Assembly (NCBI RefSeq): GCF_020422885.1
Contig: NZ_CP084622.1
Coordinates: forward strand, 544,001 to 608,000
DNA length: 64,000 bases
From: Mesobacillus sp. S13
GTDB taxonomy: Bacteria > Bacillota > Bacilli > Bacillales > Cytobacillaceae
Reading direction: 5' to 3'
Shown: positions 1-7,442 of the stretch, piece by piece
How positions within the stretch are numbered: position 1 is the first letter of the stretch
Layout of the letters: every line of letters starts with the position of its first letter
Translations under genes and position numbers: made by a program
Notes under the pieces: generated by a model
Database searches by the model: none
What the model was told of the DNA's origin: nothing
Seen by the model: only the letters and a program-made list of their open reading frames with translations

Positions 1-461
1 TCGATTGCAATTGCACCAATCCTAAACTCATAAAGGGAATACAACTCGATAAGGAAATTAGTAAAGTCTTTTATTTCCTCTTTTTTTATTCCAATTTGGT
101 CCCATTCAAAGGTATCGAAGATAGACCCATAAAACCAGAAATTTACCATAATTGAATTTGAAGAAACCATTTCAATTTGTAGAGTCGCTTTTCGTTTCCT
201 TGGTAAGTGAACGAATACTCTTAATCTTAATGAATGTATAAAATTTGTTTCTGGATCTTCCTCATCATAGGGACAGCCTCTATCAAAAAAATCAATAATT
301 TCATCAACATTTTCGTCAATTATTTCAACCTTATTCGTTAGCTTTGGCAACTTATTTATAATATCCTGTATTGCTTTCGATTTCGCTTCCATTTCTTTAA
401 GTTCCAATAGGAAGCTAACTTCAAGAAAAGGTCCGCCTTGCAACCATTGTGACCAATCCAT
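1..461 (-). CDS. Conserved hypothetical protein, 3' end outside the window
   Basis: The reading frame opens with ATG at 461 on the minus strand and stays open to the window edge, giving at least 153 residues with no stop. An AGGAGG ribosome binding site lies seven bases upstream, which fixes the start. The protein begins MDWSQWLQGGPF, has an acidic, helical first half and a beta-rich middle (RVFVHLPRKRKATLQIEM), and shows no signal peptide or membrane segment. I do not recognise a family. The size and the accessory neighbourhood would suit an immunity-type or other orphan accessory protein, but that is only inference. Confidence 0.75.
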   Translation of the reverse strand, partial: MDWSQWLQGGPFLEVSFLLELKEMEAKSKAIQDIINKLPKLTNKVEIIDENVDEIIDFFDRGCPYDEEDPETNFIHSLRLRVFVHLPRKRKATLQIEMVSSNSIMVNFWFYGSIFDTFEWDQIGIKKEEIKDFTNFLIELYSLYEFRIGAIAI

Positions 462-506
462 TATGAATCCTCCTAAATCCGGGGAAATGTCGCTATAATT
501 GATATG

Positions 507-590
507 CTTCTTAAGCTAAACTGCTCCGTTTGTTTAAGAAGGAATTCAACAAAAAAGGCCGTTAATCCTTCCTAGATCAACGCACCCTTG
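507..590. repeat. Small interspersed repeat, copy A
   Basis: This intergenic stretch carries the modules CTGCTCCGTTTGTT, GGAATTCAACAAAAAAGGCC and TTAATCCTTCCTAGATCAACGC in order. The same modules recur near 1030-1120 and 2450-2545 with 80-90 percent identity by eye, and shorter pieces recur to about 5.7 kb. No reading frame is conserved between copies, so it looks like a non-coding dispersed repeat rather than a gene. Confidence 0.7.
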
Positions 591-602
591 AGAACAAATG
601 AT

Positions 603-965
603 TTATTTTATTACTTGTGTCTCCCAGCCGTCATAACAGGAGGCACTTCCTCCAAATTGAATTGCTAACTCTGTAAGATACTTAGTTGTTTCGAATATCT
701 TATCAGGCTCTATAAAACATTTTTTTGCTACTTTAAACATAAACAGTTCTTGTTGATCCTCTTCAACCAAATTTGGTTCATACAAATCATAACCCTTATC
801 ATTTAGCCTTCTGGCAATTTCCTCAATTGAGGACTCAGTTTTCAAGAAAAAATAGTGTTCCAAATAATGTTCTTTTTCGAAATTTGAGCCTTCCTTCTTT
901 AATGCATTAATTGTTTCAAGGTCTAGAGACTCTCTTTGTCTCAACTCTTCTATTGTTTCACTCAT
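603..965 (-). CDS. RraB-like (ribonuclease E inhibitor RraB family) protein
   Basis: This 120-residue acidic protein ends in GGSASCYDGWETQVI, the hallmark C-terminal Y-D-G-W-x-T strand of the RraB family. The middle contains the usual fusion of a helix (EEIARRLNDKGYDL) and strand. In Escherichia coli RraB binds RNase E and changes which RNAs it cuts. Bacilli mostly lack RNase E, so the role here is unknown. I chose the ATG at 965 because AGGTGA lies just upstream; an in-frame GTG at 974 would place the binding site inside the gene. A second family member lies at 34902-35225. The gene sits alone between two copies of an interspersed repeat. Confidence 0.75.
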   Translation of the reverse strand: MSETIEELRQRESLDLETINALKKEGSNFEKEHYLEHYFFLKTESSIEEIARRLNDKGYDLYEPNLVEEDQQELFMFKVAKKCFIEPDKIFETTKYLTELAIQFGGSASCYDGWETQVIK

Positions 966-1029
966 AATCTTCACCTACTTTCGACTTTAATCAAGATTTT
1001 TCTATTTTGGCAATATTTTATATTTAGCC

Positions 1030-1180
1030 AATCCTTTCTTCAACTAAACTGCACCTATAGTTCAATAAGGAATTCAACAAAAATGGTGCTTAATCCTTCC
1101 TGGATCAATGCACCCGATAGTTTAAGTTCATTTTTTCACCAATCAATAAAAATGTCCTGTTTGTTTAAATGGAATTCACT
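1030..1180. repeat. Small interspersed repeat, copy B plus a partial copy
   Basis: Positions 1030-1120 repeat the copy A modules (CTGCACC, GTTCAATAAGGAATTCAACA, TTAATCCTTCCTGGATCAAT, GCACCC). A second partial unit follows at about 1150-1180 (CCTGTTTGTTTAAATGGAATTC). The arrangement of one full and one partial unit in direct orientation is also seen at 2450-2640. Confidence 0.65.
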
Positions 1181-1208
1181 CCATCAATTCACCTATTATG
1201 TATATTTC

Positions 1209-2161
1209 CTATGTGATTCTTAGAACAATCTTTCCCTTTGTACGCCCACTTTCCATGTGCTGGTGAGCCTCTACAATCTGTTCCAAGGGATAACATTTTT
1301 CAATAACAGGTTTTAACTTTTCTTGTTCCACAAGACTACATAAAAAAGCCAAGTCTCCATCATTGGGTTTTGTAAAATGAATCTTTGCCTTTTTTTTACC
1401 TAAGAATGATCCTATCATCACTTGAAACGGATGATATTTAGGGAAAAATAAGTGTTCAGTAATATAAACACCTTTCTCGGTTAAAGAACGTAAGCAACTG
1501 AAAAAGGTTCGCTTACCAACAGCATCCAGAATAACATCGTATTTATTTGTATGATCAGTGAAATCTTCCTTAGTATAATCAAGACATAATGAGCCCCAAG
1601 GTCCTTAACCCAGTCTAAATTGGAGGTGCTACAAACGGCAGTTACTTCAGCCCCATAGTAATTTGCAAGTTGAACAGCAAAATGCCCTACTCCTCCAGAT
1701 GCTCCATATATTAAGATTCTTTGTCCTTGCTTTACCTGTGCTACATCTCTCAATGCTTGTAACGCAGTTTGAGCAGCACACGGTATAGCAGCCGCTTCTT
1801 CAAAAGTTATATTTTTCGGCATATGACATAGGAAATTTTCACGTGGAGAGACATATTCAGAATGGGACCCGAAGCAACTCCCGAACACCGGGTCACCCAC
1901 CTTAAATTTGCGAACATTTTCACCGACAACCTCAATAGTACCCGCAACATCTATGCCCAGTATGGAATTTTTGGGTTTTGTTAGTCCATTATCCAATCTT
2001 GTTGGTAAATAACCCTTTCGGTACAAATAGTCCATAGTATTGACAGATGCACTGTGAACACGAATCAACACCCTGTCTTGTTCTTTGATGGATGGCTTTT
2101 CAATATCCTTTATACCCAAAACTTCAGGGGAACCGTAGTTACTATAAATTGCTGCTCTCAC
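1209..2161 (-). pseudogene. Zinc-type/MDR quinone oxidoreductase, disrupted by a frameshift
   Basis: The first part (2161 to about 1583) encodes the GroES-like domain and the start of the Rossmann domain of an NAD(P)-dependent medium-chain oxidoreductase. It shows GIDVAGTIEVVG, a VGDPVFG segment and the nucleotide loop YGASGGVGHFAVQLA. At 1578-1585 one base appears to be missing: shifting frame restores IDYTKEDFTDHT and runs through DVILDAVGKRTF to the normal C terminus (AHQHMESGRTKGKIVLRI) at 1209. The rejoined protein would be about 317 residues, normal for the family. The start is GTG at 2161 with GGAGGT six bases upstream. The gene is either inactivated recently or affected by a sequencing error; all other parts are intact. 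Confidence 0.8.
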
Positions 2162-3030
2162 CTGAATACCTCCATAATAATTCTATTTTAAGGCGTTTAT
2201 TTAATAGAAACTCTTTCCACTTATTATATGTTTTATTTCTAAATATTTGGACTAATTAAGAAATTTTTTTTGAACCTACTCCATTAGTTCAAGATGGCTA
2301 ACGTACGGAACAACCATCAGAAAAAGAAAATATACATTGACCCAAATAATTCCTCTTAGAGTCTTTATTTTCAAAGATTAATGCTGCAGACAGAATTGAT
2401 CGCTAACGCAAGATATAATTCTTTACGGCACATTGATTTAATTCTTACTAAATCCTTCTTCCACTAACCTGCTTCGTTTGTTCAATAAAGAATTCAACAA
2501 AAAAGGCCGCCAATCCTTCTTGGATCAACGCACCCTTATGTTTAAGAACATTTATTCGCAAACTTATTACAGGAATGCTGCCTCGTTTGTTCAAGTAGAC
2601 TTTCAAAAAACGGGGGGTAATTCTTTTGGACTAACCTATCCGCTTTTATAACATGGATTGTTCTATTTACAGTCAACCTCATAGCTCAAGTTTGACTAAC
2701 CACTTCACCAGGTATTACTTATTAAGCGAATTATCATTCATTTTACTTTCACAAATACAATTTTTTTTACAATTGCATTGTATATAGTACTTTTAATTAA
2801 GGAGCCCAAGGATAATAAGCAAGCGACGCAGCACTAATTTAATCTACTTAAAATTATAGATTAAATTAGAGATGATATTTTATCCCATCACCTAAATTGA
2901 TAAATTTCCCAATATCAATAAACAATAGTAGTTTACAAATATAAGAGTAAATCTCTAAAGCAAATAATTATGCAAAAAAAAATTTAAAAGTCTTAATTTG
3001 ATATATTAAATTTTCCCAATTTTTATACAC
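2162..3030. other. Long AT-rich intergenic region with repeat copies
   Basis: No coding frame of note is seen here. It contains interspersed repeat copy C with its partial companion at 2450-2640, and is otherwise very AT-rich, especially from 2750 to 3030. It could supply promoters for the bacteriocin-like operon that follows, but I see no clear -35/-10 pair. Confidence 0.6.
2450..2640. repeat. Small interspersed repeat, copy C plus a partial copy
   Basis: Positions 2450-2545 carry the modules CTGCTTCGTTTGTTCAATAA, GAATTCAACAAAAAAGGCCG and AATCCTTCTTGGATCAACGC, closely matching copies A and B. A degenerate partial unit follows at 2580-2640 (CTCGTTTGTTCAAGTAGAC). Confidence 0.65.
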
Positions 3031-3051
3031 CTAATACTTTAGTAGTATTAG
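3031..3051. promoter_or_regulatory. Inverted repeat upstream of the bacteriocin-like operon
   Basis: CTAATACT and AGTATTAG form 8-base arms around a 5-base loop, 44 bases before the first ATG of the operon. The position and symmetry would suit a regulator binding site. No T-run follows, so it is not a terminator. Confidence 0.4.
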
Positions 3052-3094
3052 TTTAGTAAGAATAAATTTACATTTTTTTCAAAAGGAGGTCAGT

Positions 3095-3145
3095 ATGCCA
3101 AAACAATCCCTCAAGTTATTATGCCCTCTACTTACTGCTTGTTAA
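3095..3145 (+). CDS. 16-residue peptide, first gene of the bacteriocin-like operon
   Basis: ATG at 3095 follows a perfect AAGGAGG at 5-base spacing and encodes MPKQSLKLLCPLLTAC before TAA. The strong ribosome binding site suggests real translation. The peptide is basic, then hydrophobic, with two cysteines. It could be a leader peptide controlling the next gene, a small signal or toxin peptide, or the eroded start of a longer gene. It lies 39 bases before the next gene in the same direction. Confidence 0.4.
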   Translation: MPKQSLKLLCPLLTAC

Positions 3146-3184
3146 ATTTTTTGTAATAGCTGAATTATTACAGAAGGAGGTTTC

Positions 3185-3511
3185 ATTAAAATCAAAACTG
3201 CAGCCAAAATTCTTCAGTGGATTGGTGTTTTATTTGCTTTTTCTACATTAATGTTAGCAGCCAGTCGGTATCCGGTAGATCAAAGCACCCTGCCATTACT
3301 TATTTCCATTTCTATTTTACTAGGCATAGCCGGTGTTTTCTTGAGCGATAGAAATCCATTTGCTCTTATATCCCTAACTGTAGCGTTACTAGCAGTTGCT
3401 ACTTATTACTACGTGGGAAATGGCATTATTCTCAACTTATGCGTGTTTACCAGCCTTTTCTTAATAGTTACTAATTATTTTGTAAAAAAAAAAGCAAGAA
3501 CAAAAAAATAG
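3185..3511 (+). CDS. Small four-helix membrane protein with an apparent ATT start
   Basis: The frame encodes a hydrophobic protein with about four membrane segments and a basic tail (KKKARTKK). The first in-frame ATG (3251) lies inside the first membrane helix and has no ribosome binding site. By contrast, AGGAGG at 3175-3180 sits four bases before ATT AAA ATC AAA ACT at 3185, which looks like a normal M-K-I-K-T start with ATT in place of ATG. This gives 108 residues. Between a peptide gene and a secreted bacteriocin-like protein, an immunity or export role is plausible but unproven. Confidence 0.6.
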   Translation: MKIKTAAKILQWIGVLFAFSTLMLAASRYPVDQSTLPLLISISILLGIAGVFLSDRNPFALISLTVALLAVATYYYVGNGIILNLCVFTSLFLIVTNYFVKKKARTKK

Positions 3512-3535
3512 TTTTATAAATTAGGAGAGAATGCC

Positions 3536-4252
3536 ATGAGAAAGCGAATAACTTTTACTTTATTAATATTGAGTTTAATTTTTTCAAATTTTGGATTTGA
3601 TACGGTTGCTGCTAAAAAGAAAGATAATGAAGAAACTATCATAGACAACGTAGAATATACAGTTGTCCAAGATGAAAATGGAGATAATTTGCTTCAACTA
3701 AAATATTTAGATACTGGTAAGGTAGAGTTTGTAAAAACAGTGGTTGAAGATGATGTTTATACAAATGTTGTTGTTTCAAGTGAAGGTGAAGTACTAAATA
3801 AAGTAGAATATGTGAAGGATGAAGAAAAAATTTATATTGACGGAAAAGTGGCTGACGGAAAATTATCTCTAACATCCACTGAAGATTCAGGTCCTACTTA
3901 TGCTTCTGTAGACCCTGGAGGTGGTGGTTCTAAATGGAAATACCTTTCAACATCTTATGGAAGCAATAGTGAAAAATTAACTCATCAATCATTAATGGTA
4001 ACTTTTGTTGCTGCTGCTTTAATGCTACCTGCTTGGTCACAAATAGTTATTGGCGTAGTAAATACATTATGGTCCGCTGAAGTAACACAAATATGGTACA
4101 AGAGGTATAACTACGTTGATGCTTATGCAACCTATACTACATGTAAAAGAGCGAATTCCACATATTTTTATCGTGTTAGTAACTATACTGGTCTTTTACG
4201 TAGTACTGGAATAGTAGTTCAACCTATTGATCCGTGTAATTCAGGGTATTAG
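3536..4252 (+). CDS. Secreted bacteriocin-like protein, possibly geobacillin 26-like
   Basis: The 238-residue, about 26 kDa protein has a clear signal peptide (MRKRITFTLLILSLIFSNFGFDTVAA). A charged, beta-rich propeptide-like part follows to about residue 118, then a Gly-rich linker (DPGGGGSKWKYLS). The C-terminal part holds a hydrophobic stretch (VTFVAAALMLPAWSQIVIGVV) and two cysteines (TTCKR and DPCNS) that could form a disulfide outside the cell. Size, architecture and the GGGSKWKYLSTSYGS segment remind me of the geobacillin 26 family of large unmodified bacteriocins. TAGGAGAG precedes the ATG. It forms an operon with the two genes upstream and ends at a strong terminator. The family assignment is from memory. 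Confidence 0.6.
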   Translation: MRKRITFTLLILSLIFSNFGFDTVAAKKKDNEETIIDNVEYTVVQDENGDNLLQLKYLDTGKVEFVKTVVEDDVYTNVVVSSEGEVLNKVEYVKDEEKIYIDGKVADGKLSLTSTEDSGPTYASVDPGGGGSKWKYLSTSYGSNSEKLTHQSLMVTFVAAALMLPAWSQIVIGVVNTLWSAEVTQIWYKRYNYVDAYATYTTCKRANSTYFYRVSNYTGLLRSTGIVVQPIDPCNSGY

Positions 4253-4303
4253 CGCATTTTTAATTGTTTAGAGAATAGAATTCTCAAACAAATCAGTTAT
4301 TAG

Positions 4304-4342
4304 AAAAAGGAGACCAAGTGTATCTCTGTGGTCTCCTTTTTT
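4304..4342 (+). terminator. Rho-independent terminator of the bacteriocin-like operon
   Basis: The arms AAAGGAGACCA and TGGTCTCCTTT form a stem with a 12-base loop, followed by a T-run, 50 bases after the stop codon at 4252. Confidence 0.85.
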
Positions 4343-4544
4343 AATTATAATATTATAAATGTTCAGTATTAGAACTCAATAAGCATTTTATTAATACAAC
4401 CTAGAAAACGTCATGGGCCTAAGAAGCTCGTATCTATAAGCATCTATTAGTTATTAAAACAATATGAAAAGATAAATGAGCGAGCGTTACTGAGCCCAAA
4501 TCCTCATTTCTCCCCAAGTATTTTCCGATTTCTTATTAAACAAT

Positions 4545-4575
4545 CCTGCACCGTTTGTTCAACAAGGAATAAAAA
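4545..4575. repeat. Partial small interspersed repeat
   Basis: The modules CCTGCACCGTTTGTTCAACA and AGGAATAAAAAC match the first half of the dispersed repeat described at 507-590. Confidence 0.5.
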
Positions 4576-4584
4576 CAAAAAGAA

Positions 4585-4929
4585 TTATACACCAAAATGT
4601 ATCATGTATTTCTTTTCTTCCTTGGCCTGTATTATCTTTGCAACCAATTCAACAAGTTCATCAGACTTTTTATACGATGGTGAGGATGTAACCACGTCAT
4701 AGAATAAGGATAAGGATTCAAGTGGGATTATTGTAATTCCCCAATAAGCTAAACCATACTCTGGACGATCAAGCGAATGAAAGTAGGTTTTTACGATAGA
4801 TAATTGATCATTTAAGGTATCAATTATCTCATCATCAACAGAAGTACACTTGTATTTTAGAGGTTCATAATCAAATTGACTTTTAACGTCTTCGATATTA
4901 TCAATTATCCCAAATTCATGAACAGGCAT
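4585..4929 (-). CDS. Conserved hypothetical protein, immunity-like
   Basis: This 114-residue acidic protein begins MPVHEFGIIDNIED and contains EYGLAYWGITIIPLESL. I recall similar uncharacterised proteins from Bacilli, often near toxin or accessory genes. The start is chosen at 4929 because AAGGAGG lies nine bases upstream. The open frame extends to 5004, but that extra part is the dispersed repeat (reading RLTKQVSSTRR), so it is not protein. There are no membrane segments or signal peptide. An immunity role is inference from the pattern of such orphan genes. Confidence 0.65.
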   Translation of the reverse strand: MPVHEFGIIDNIEDVKSQFDYEPLKYKCTSVDDEIIDTLNDQLSIVKTYFHSLDRPEYGLAYWGITIIPLESLSLFYDVVTSSPSYKKSDELVELVAKIIQAKEEKKYMIHFGV

Positions 4930-5004
4930 AATTATCAGCCTCCTTGTTGAGCTAACCTGCTTCGTTAGTCGAATAATCTGCCTTAATAGCAGCTTATCTA
5001 TCAC

Positions 5005-5290
5005 TTTTGCACTCGTATGTAGAAACTATTGGCAATGGAATAGCTATTCTTAATTATATTATACTCTTTTCAAAATTTTCCTAAGTTGTGACAACTTACT
5101 TGTTCTATTTATCAGTATTCACAGGCTTAAGATCCTTAAAATCTCTCATAAACAGGTAATCGAACTAATTAATTTCCCAAATAAGGACAAAGCAATAGTC
5201 CTAGTTATGTATCTAGTACTAGTGATAGAGTTAGCTTGTACCAAAAATCACCAGTTTATAGGAGGGGCGAAAGGAGGATGCCAATCAAAA
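5005..5290. other. Intergenic region without a recognisable gene
   Basis: It contains AT-rich sequence likely to hold the minus-strand promoter of the gene ending at 4585. I see no other feature. Confidence 0.5.
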
Positions 5291-5322
5291 TAAAAAAGAC
5301 CATCCTACTATAAGGAAGGTCT
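5291..5322 (-). terminator. Rho-independent terminator, minus strand
   Basis: Read on the minus strand, AGACCTTCCT pairs with AGGATGGTCT (one T-T mismatch) and is followed by TTTTTTATTTT. It lies seven bases beyond the stop codon at 5329. Confidence 0.75.
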
Positions 5323-5328
5323 ACCTTT

Positions 5329-5574
5329 CTAGGTAACTTTATTGTTTTTGCCTCTATAAACGAAAACAAAATAAATAACGACACTAAGGATGATAACGAT
5401 CTCTCCCCTTGAAAGAAGAACTAAAGAAATCAACAAAACGGATAGAATAAGAGTGGCAAAAAAGCCAATCACTGTTTTGTGTTTTATTGCCTTTTTAAAA
5501 GCTAACAGACCAATTGCGACACTTAAATAGACTGAAAGCATTCCCCAAAAAATAGAAAATATAATACAAGACAC
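5329..5574 (-). CDS. Small membrane protein of unknown function
   Basis: The 81-residue frame encodes about three hydrophobic segments (IFWGMLSVYLSVAIGLLAF, TVIGFFATLILSVLLISLVLL, IVIILSVVIYFVFVY) and a short basic tail. A terminator follows directly, supporting a real gene. The start is uncertain: the GTG at 5574 directly abuts AAGGAAG, leaving almost no spacer, and no other standard start has a good ribosome binding site. I cannot assign a family. Confidence 0.55.
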   Translation of the reverse strand: MSCIIFSIFWGMLSVYLSVAIGLLAFKKAIKHKTVIGFFATLILSVLLISLVLLSRGEIVIILSVVIYFVFVYRGKNNKVT

Positions 5575-5659
5575 CTTCCTTTATGTTTAATTTTGTCCAT
5601 TTCATTTATCCAATTAAGATATTCTATATAAATACAAAATTCCCCTGTTTTAAGATGCT

Positions 5660-5705
5660 TGCTAAACTAACCTCACAGTTTGTTCAATAAGAAAAGGAGG
5701 CGCTG
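5660..5705. repeat. Partial small interspersed repeat
   Basis: CTAAACTAACCTCACAGTTTGTTCAATAAG matches the first module of the dispersed repeat found at 507-590, 1030-1180 and 2450-2640. It is the last copy seen before the region becomes less AT-rich. Confidence 0.45.
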
Positions 5706-5787
5706 CAGCTACCCCCTTTGTTAAATTTACAATCCATAGTCAATAGTTTAAGTACTTTACTTCACAATACTTTTTTAACCCCTGGCA

Positions 5788-6357
5788 TTACTTTTCTTTT
5801 AACATAGAATACTTTCGGTAAGCTTTATAGTAACTGATAGTATAAAAAGCAACCATTAAGGCGGGGAATGACCTTAAAAGGGCAAATGGAGTTTCAAATA
5901 GGAATGCTTTCCAAAATAATGACCCTTTCATGCTCCAAAGGCCTTCGGTTAAATATAATCCTGAATCTTTGTAAATCGTATAAGAGAAAAGTAAAAACAC
6001 GATCGCTAAACTAGATGAATAACCCATCAATCTTTTATAGTAATTATTCCTCGATTGGCGATCGGAGAAGATTTCAGTTTGTCCGTCATCTTCCTTTTGC
6101 CAATATTGAATTCCCCCAAGCCAGGTTCCTTTTAAATGATTCCAACCGAAGTCTTCATAGATCCCTTTATATTCATTTAGTTTTTCCTTTGATAAATATT
6201 CTTGATAATCCAGTCGCATTACATATCTCTTGTCAGTCTTTTCGAAAGTGTAGATTCCTAATCCGCTAATATTTATGCAGCGATAGCCTTTTTGTAATTG
6301 CTCGTTCAGCCATTGCTCCTCTTTTTCAATATCAACAAACATCTTAAACTTCTTCAT
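5788..6357 (-). CDS. DUF2812 domain membrane protein
   Basis: The 189-residue protein opens with MKKFKMFVDIEKEEQWLNEQLQKGYRC, the typical DUF2812 start, and continues to GWNHLKGTWLGGIQYWQ. The C-terminal half has two or three membrane segments. DUF2812 proteins are usually encoded directly after a PadR regulator, as here. The ATG at 6357 overlaps the 3' end of the padR gene, so the two are probably translationally coupled. The function is unknown; membrane-stress sensing has been suggested for the pairing only by association. Confidence 0.85.
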   Translation of the reverse strand: MKKFKMFVDIEKEEQWLNEQLQKGYRCINISGLGIYTFEKTDKRYVMRLDYQEYLSKEKLNEYKGIYEDFGWNHLKGTWLGGIQYWQKEDDGQTEIFSDRQSRNNYYKRLMGYSSSLAIVFLLFSYTIYKDSGLYLTEGLWSMKGSLFWKAFLFETPFALLRSFPALMVAFYTISYYKAYRKYSMLKEK

Positions 6358-6661
6358 TGCCTTCACTTCCTTCGTACAGGGATAAAATATGCAGCAACCT
6401 GTCTTGTTCCATTTTTAAAATCGCATTTCCTTCCGCAGTGATCATATAAACCTTCCTCCGGCCTGACTCTCCGACAGATTCAATCCAACCGTGCTTATTC
6501 AAGTTTTCAATTGCACCGTATAATGTACCAGCTGCTAAAGCAACAGTGCCGTTACTAATCTTTTCGATTTTTTGCATGACGGCATAGCCGTGGAGCGGTT
6601 CACGCAGAGCCAATAAAATATAATGCATGGTTTCAGACAACGGTAATAATTTGTGTTTCAT
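6344..6661 (-). CDS. PadR family transcriptional regulator
   Basis: This 105-residue winged-helix protein carries the PadR pattern MHYILLALREPLHGYAVMQKIEK, followed by TLYGAIENLNKHGWIE and the wing GRRKVYMITAEGNAIL. PadR proteins repress neighbouring genes, often a DUF2812 protein or transporter, and usually themselves. Inverted repeats directly upstream (6672-6732) are probable operators. The gene overlaps the DUF2812 gene downstream by 14 bases. Confidence 0.9.
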   Translation of the reverse strand: MKHKLLPLSETMHYILLALREPLHGYAVMQKIEKISNGTVALAAGTLYGAIENLNKHGWIESVGESGRRKVYMITAEGNAILKMEQDRLLHILSLYEGSEGNEEV

Positions 6662-6671
6662 AACCTCAACC

Positions 6672-6732
6672 TCTATTCAGTTCGACTATATAGTTCAACT
6701 TAATAAAAATATAATACAGTTCAACTGAATAG
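6672..6732. promoter_or_regulatory. Probable PadR operator region
   Basis: CTATTCAGTTCGAC at 6672-6686 and GTTCAACTGAATAG at 6718-6732 are near-perfect inverted repeats. Between them lie further GTTCAAC-type half sites and AT-rich sequence. The CAGTTCAACTG core is itself a palindrome. The region lies just upstream of the padR start, as expected for autorepression. Confidence 0.6.
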
Positions 6733-6909
6733 TCAACAATGTAGGTGAAATTAGTTATAGAAGCTTAAAGGGAGAATTCCATTATCCACCTCAGATCTGA
6801 GCGGTTTAAGAAATAGAGTAAAGGTTTGTTAAAGAAGGATTTATCACTCGAGATGTTGAAGAATGTATCAATAGGAAATGACTCTAGAAGCAAAGAGGCA
6901 GGAGGAATG

Positions 6910-7341
6910 ATGGTGATGCAAATGAAACCGGAATATGAAGATTTTCCATTAAAGGCATATGACAAAATCAGATATGCAGATACGGATCGTCAGGGACATG
7001 TAAATAACGCACTGTTTTCAACCTTTCTGGAAACGGGAAGAACGGAGCTTCTCTATGCAAAGGAGCCGCTGCATGCTGAAAATGCGTCGTTTGTCATAGC
7101 GAGTCTGAAGCTGGACTTGCTTTCTGAAATACGATGGCCTGGGACAGTGGAAATTGGCAGTGCCATTACAAGAGTCGGAAACAGTTCCTTTTCTTTATTT
7201 CAAGGAATCTATCAAAATGGCAAGCTTGCTGCAGTGGCAGAAACCGTCATCGTGCAAATGGATGAGGACACTAGGAAATCGGCGCCGCTTTCCTCTGAAA
7301 CAAAAGAGCGATTAAAACAATATTTACTTGAAATTCAATAA
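6910..7341 (+). CDS. Acyl-CoA thioesterase, hotdog fold (4HBT type)
   Basis: The protein contains YADTDRQGHVNNALFSTFLETGRTEL, the catalytic N-terminal motif of 4-hydroxybenzoyl-CoA thioesterase-like enzymes with the Asp (D-R-Q-G-H-V-N-N). A typical beta-sheet continuation follows (EIGSAITRVGNSSFSLFQGIY). It should hydrolyse an acyl-CoA thioester in the cytoplasm; the substrate is unknown. Several start codons are packed together: GGAGG at 6901-6905 favours 6910, 6913 (GTG) or 6916. The open frame further upstream is not protein-like. Length is about 143 residues, normal for the family. Confidence 0.8.
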   Translation: MVMQMKPEYEDFPLKAYDKIRYADTDRQGHVNNALFSTFLETGRTELLYAKEPLHAENASFVIASLKLDLLSEIRWPGTVEIGSAITRVGNSSFSLFQGIYQNGKLAAVAETVIVQMDEDTRKSAPLSSETKERLKQYLLEIQ

Positions 7342-7442
7342 AGGAATCAATGATCGAAACGTGAGGACGGTGTCAGTGTTCTAGACAGCGGAACAGGGGG
7401 TTCCTGTAAATCAAAAAAGAAAATTAGTAAGGGGATCAGAAA

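Noticed and set aside
936..1223. A 95-codon plus-strand frame across the first repeat copies
   Set aside because: It overlaps the start of the RraB gene and a non-coding repeat, has no ribosome binding site and reads as low-complexity repeat translation.
3639..3875. A minus-strand frame inside the bacteriocin-like gene
   Set aside because: It is the antisense shadow of a well-supported gene with signal peptide and strong binding site.
4930..5004. N-terminal extension of the immunity-like gene
   Set aside because: The DNA here is a copy of the dispersed repeat, and AAGGAGG is placed correctly for the internal ATG at 4929.
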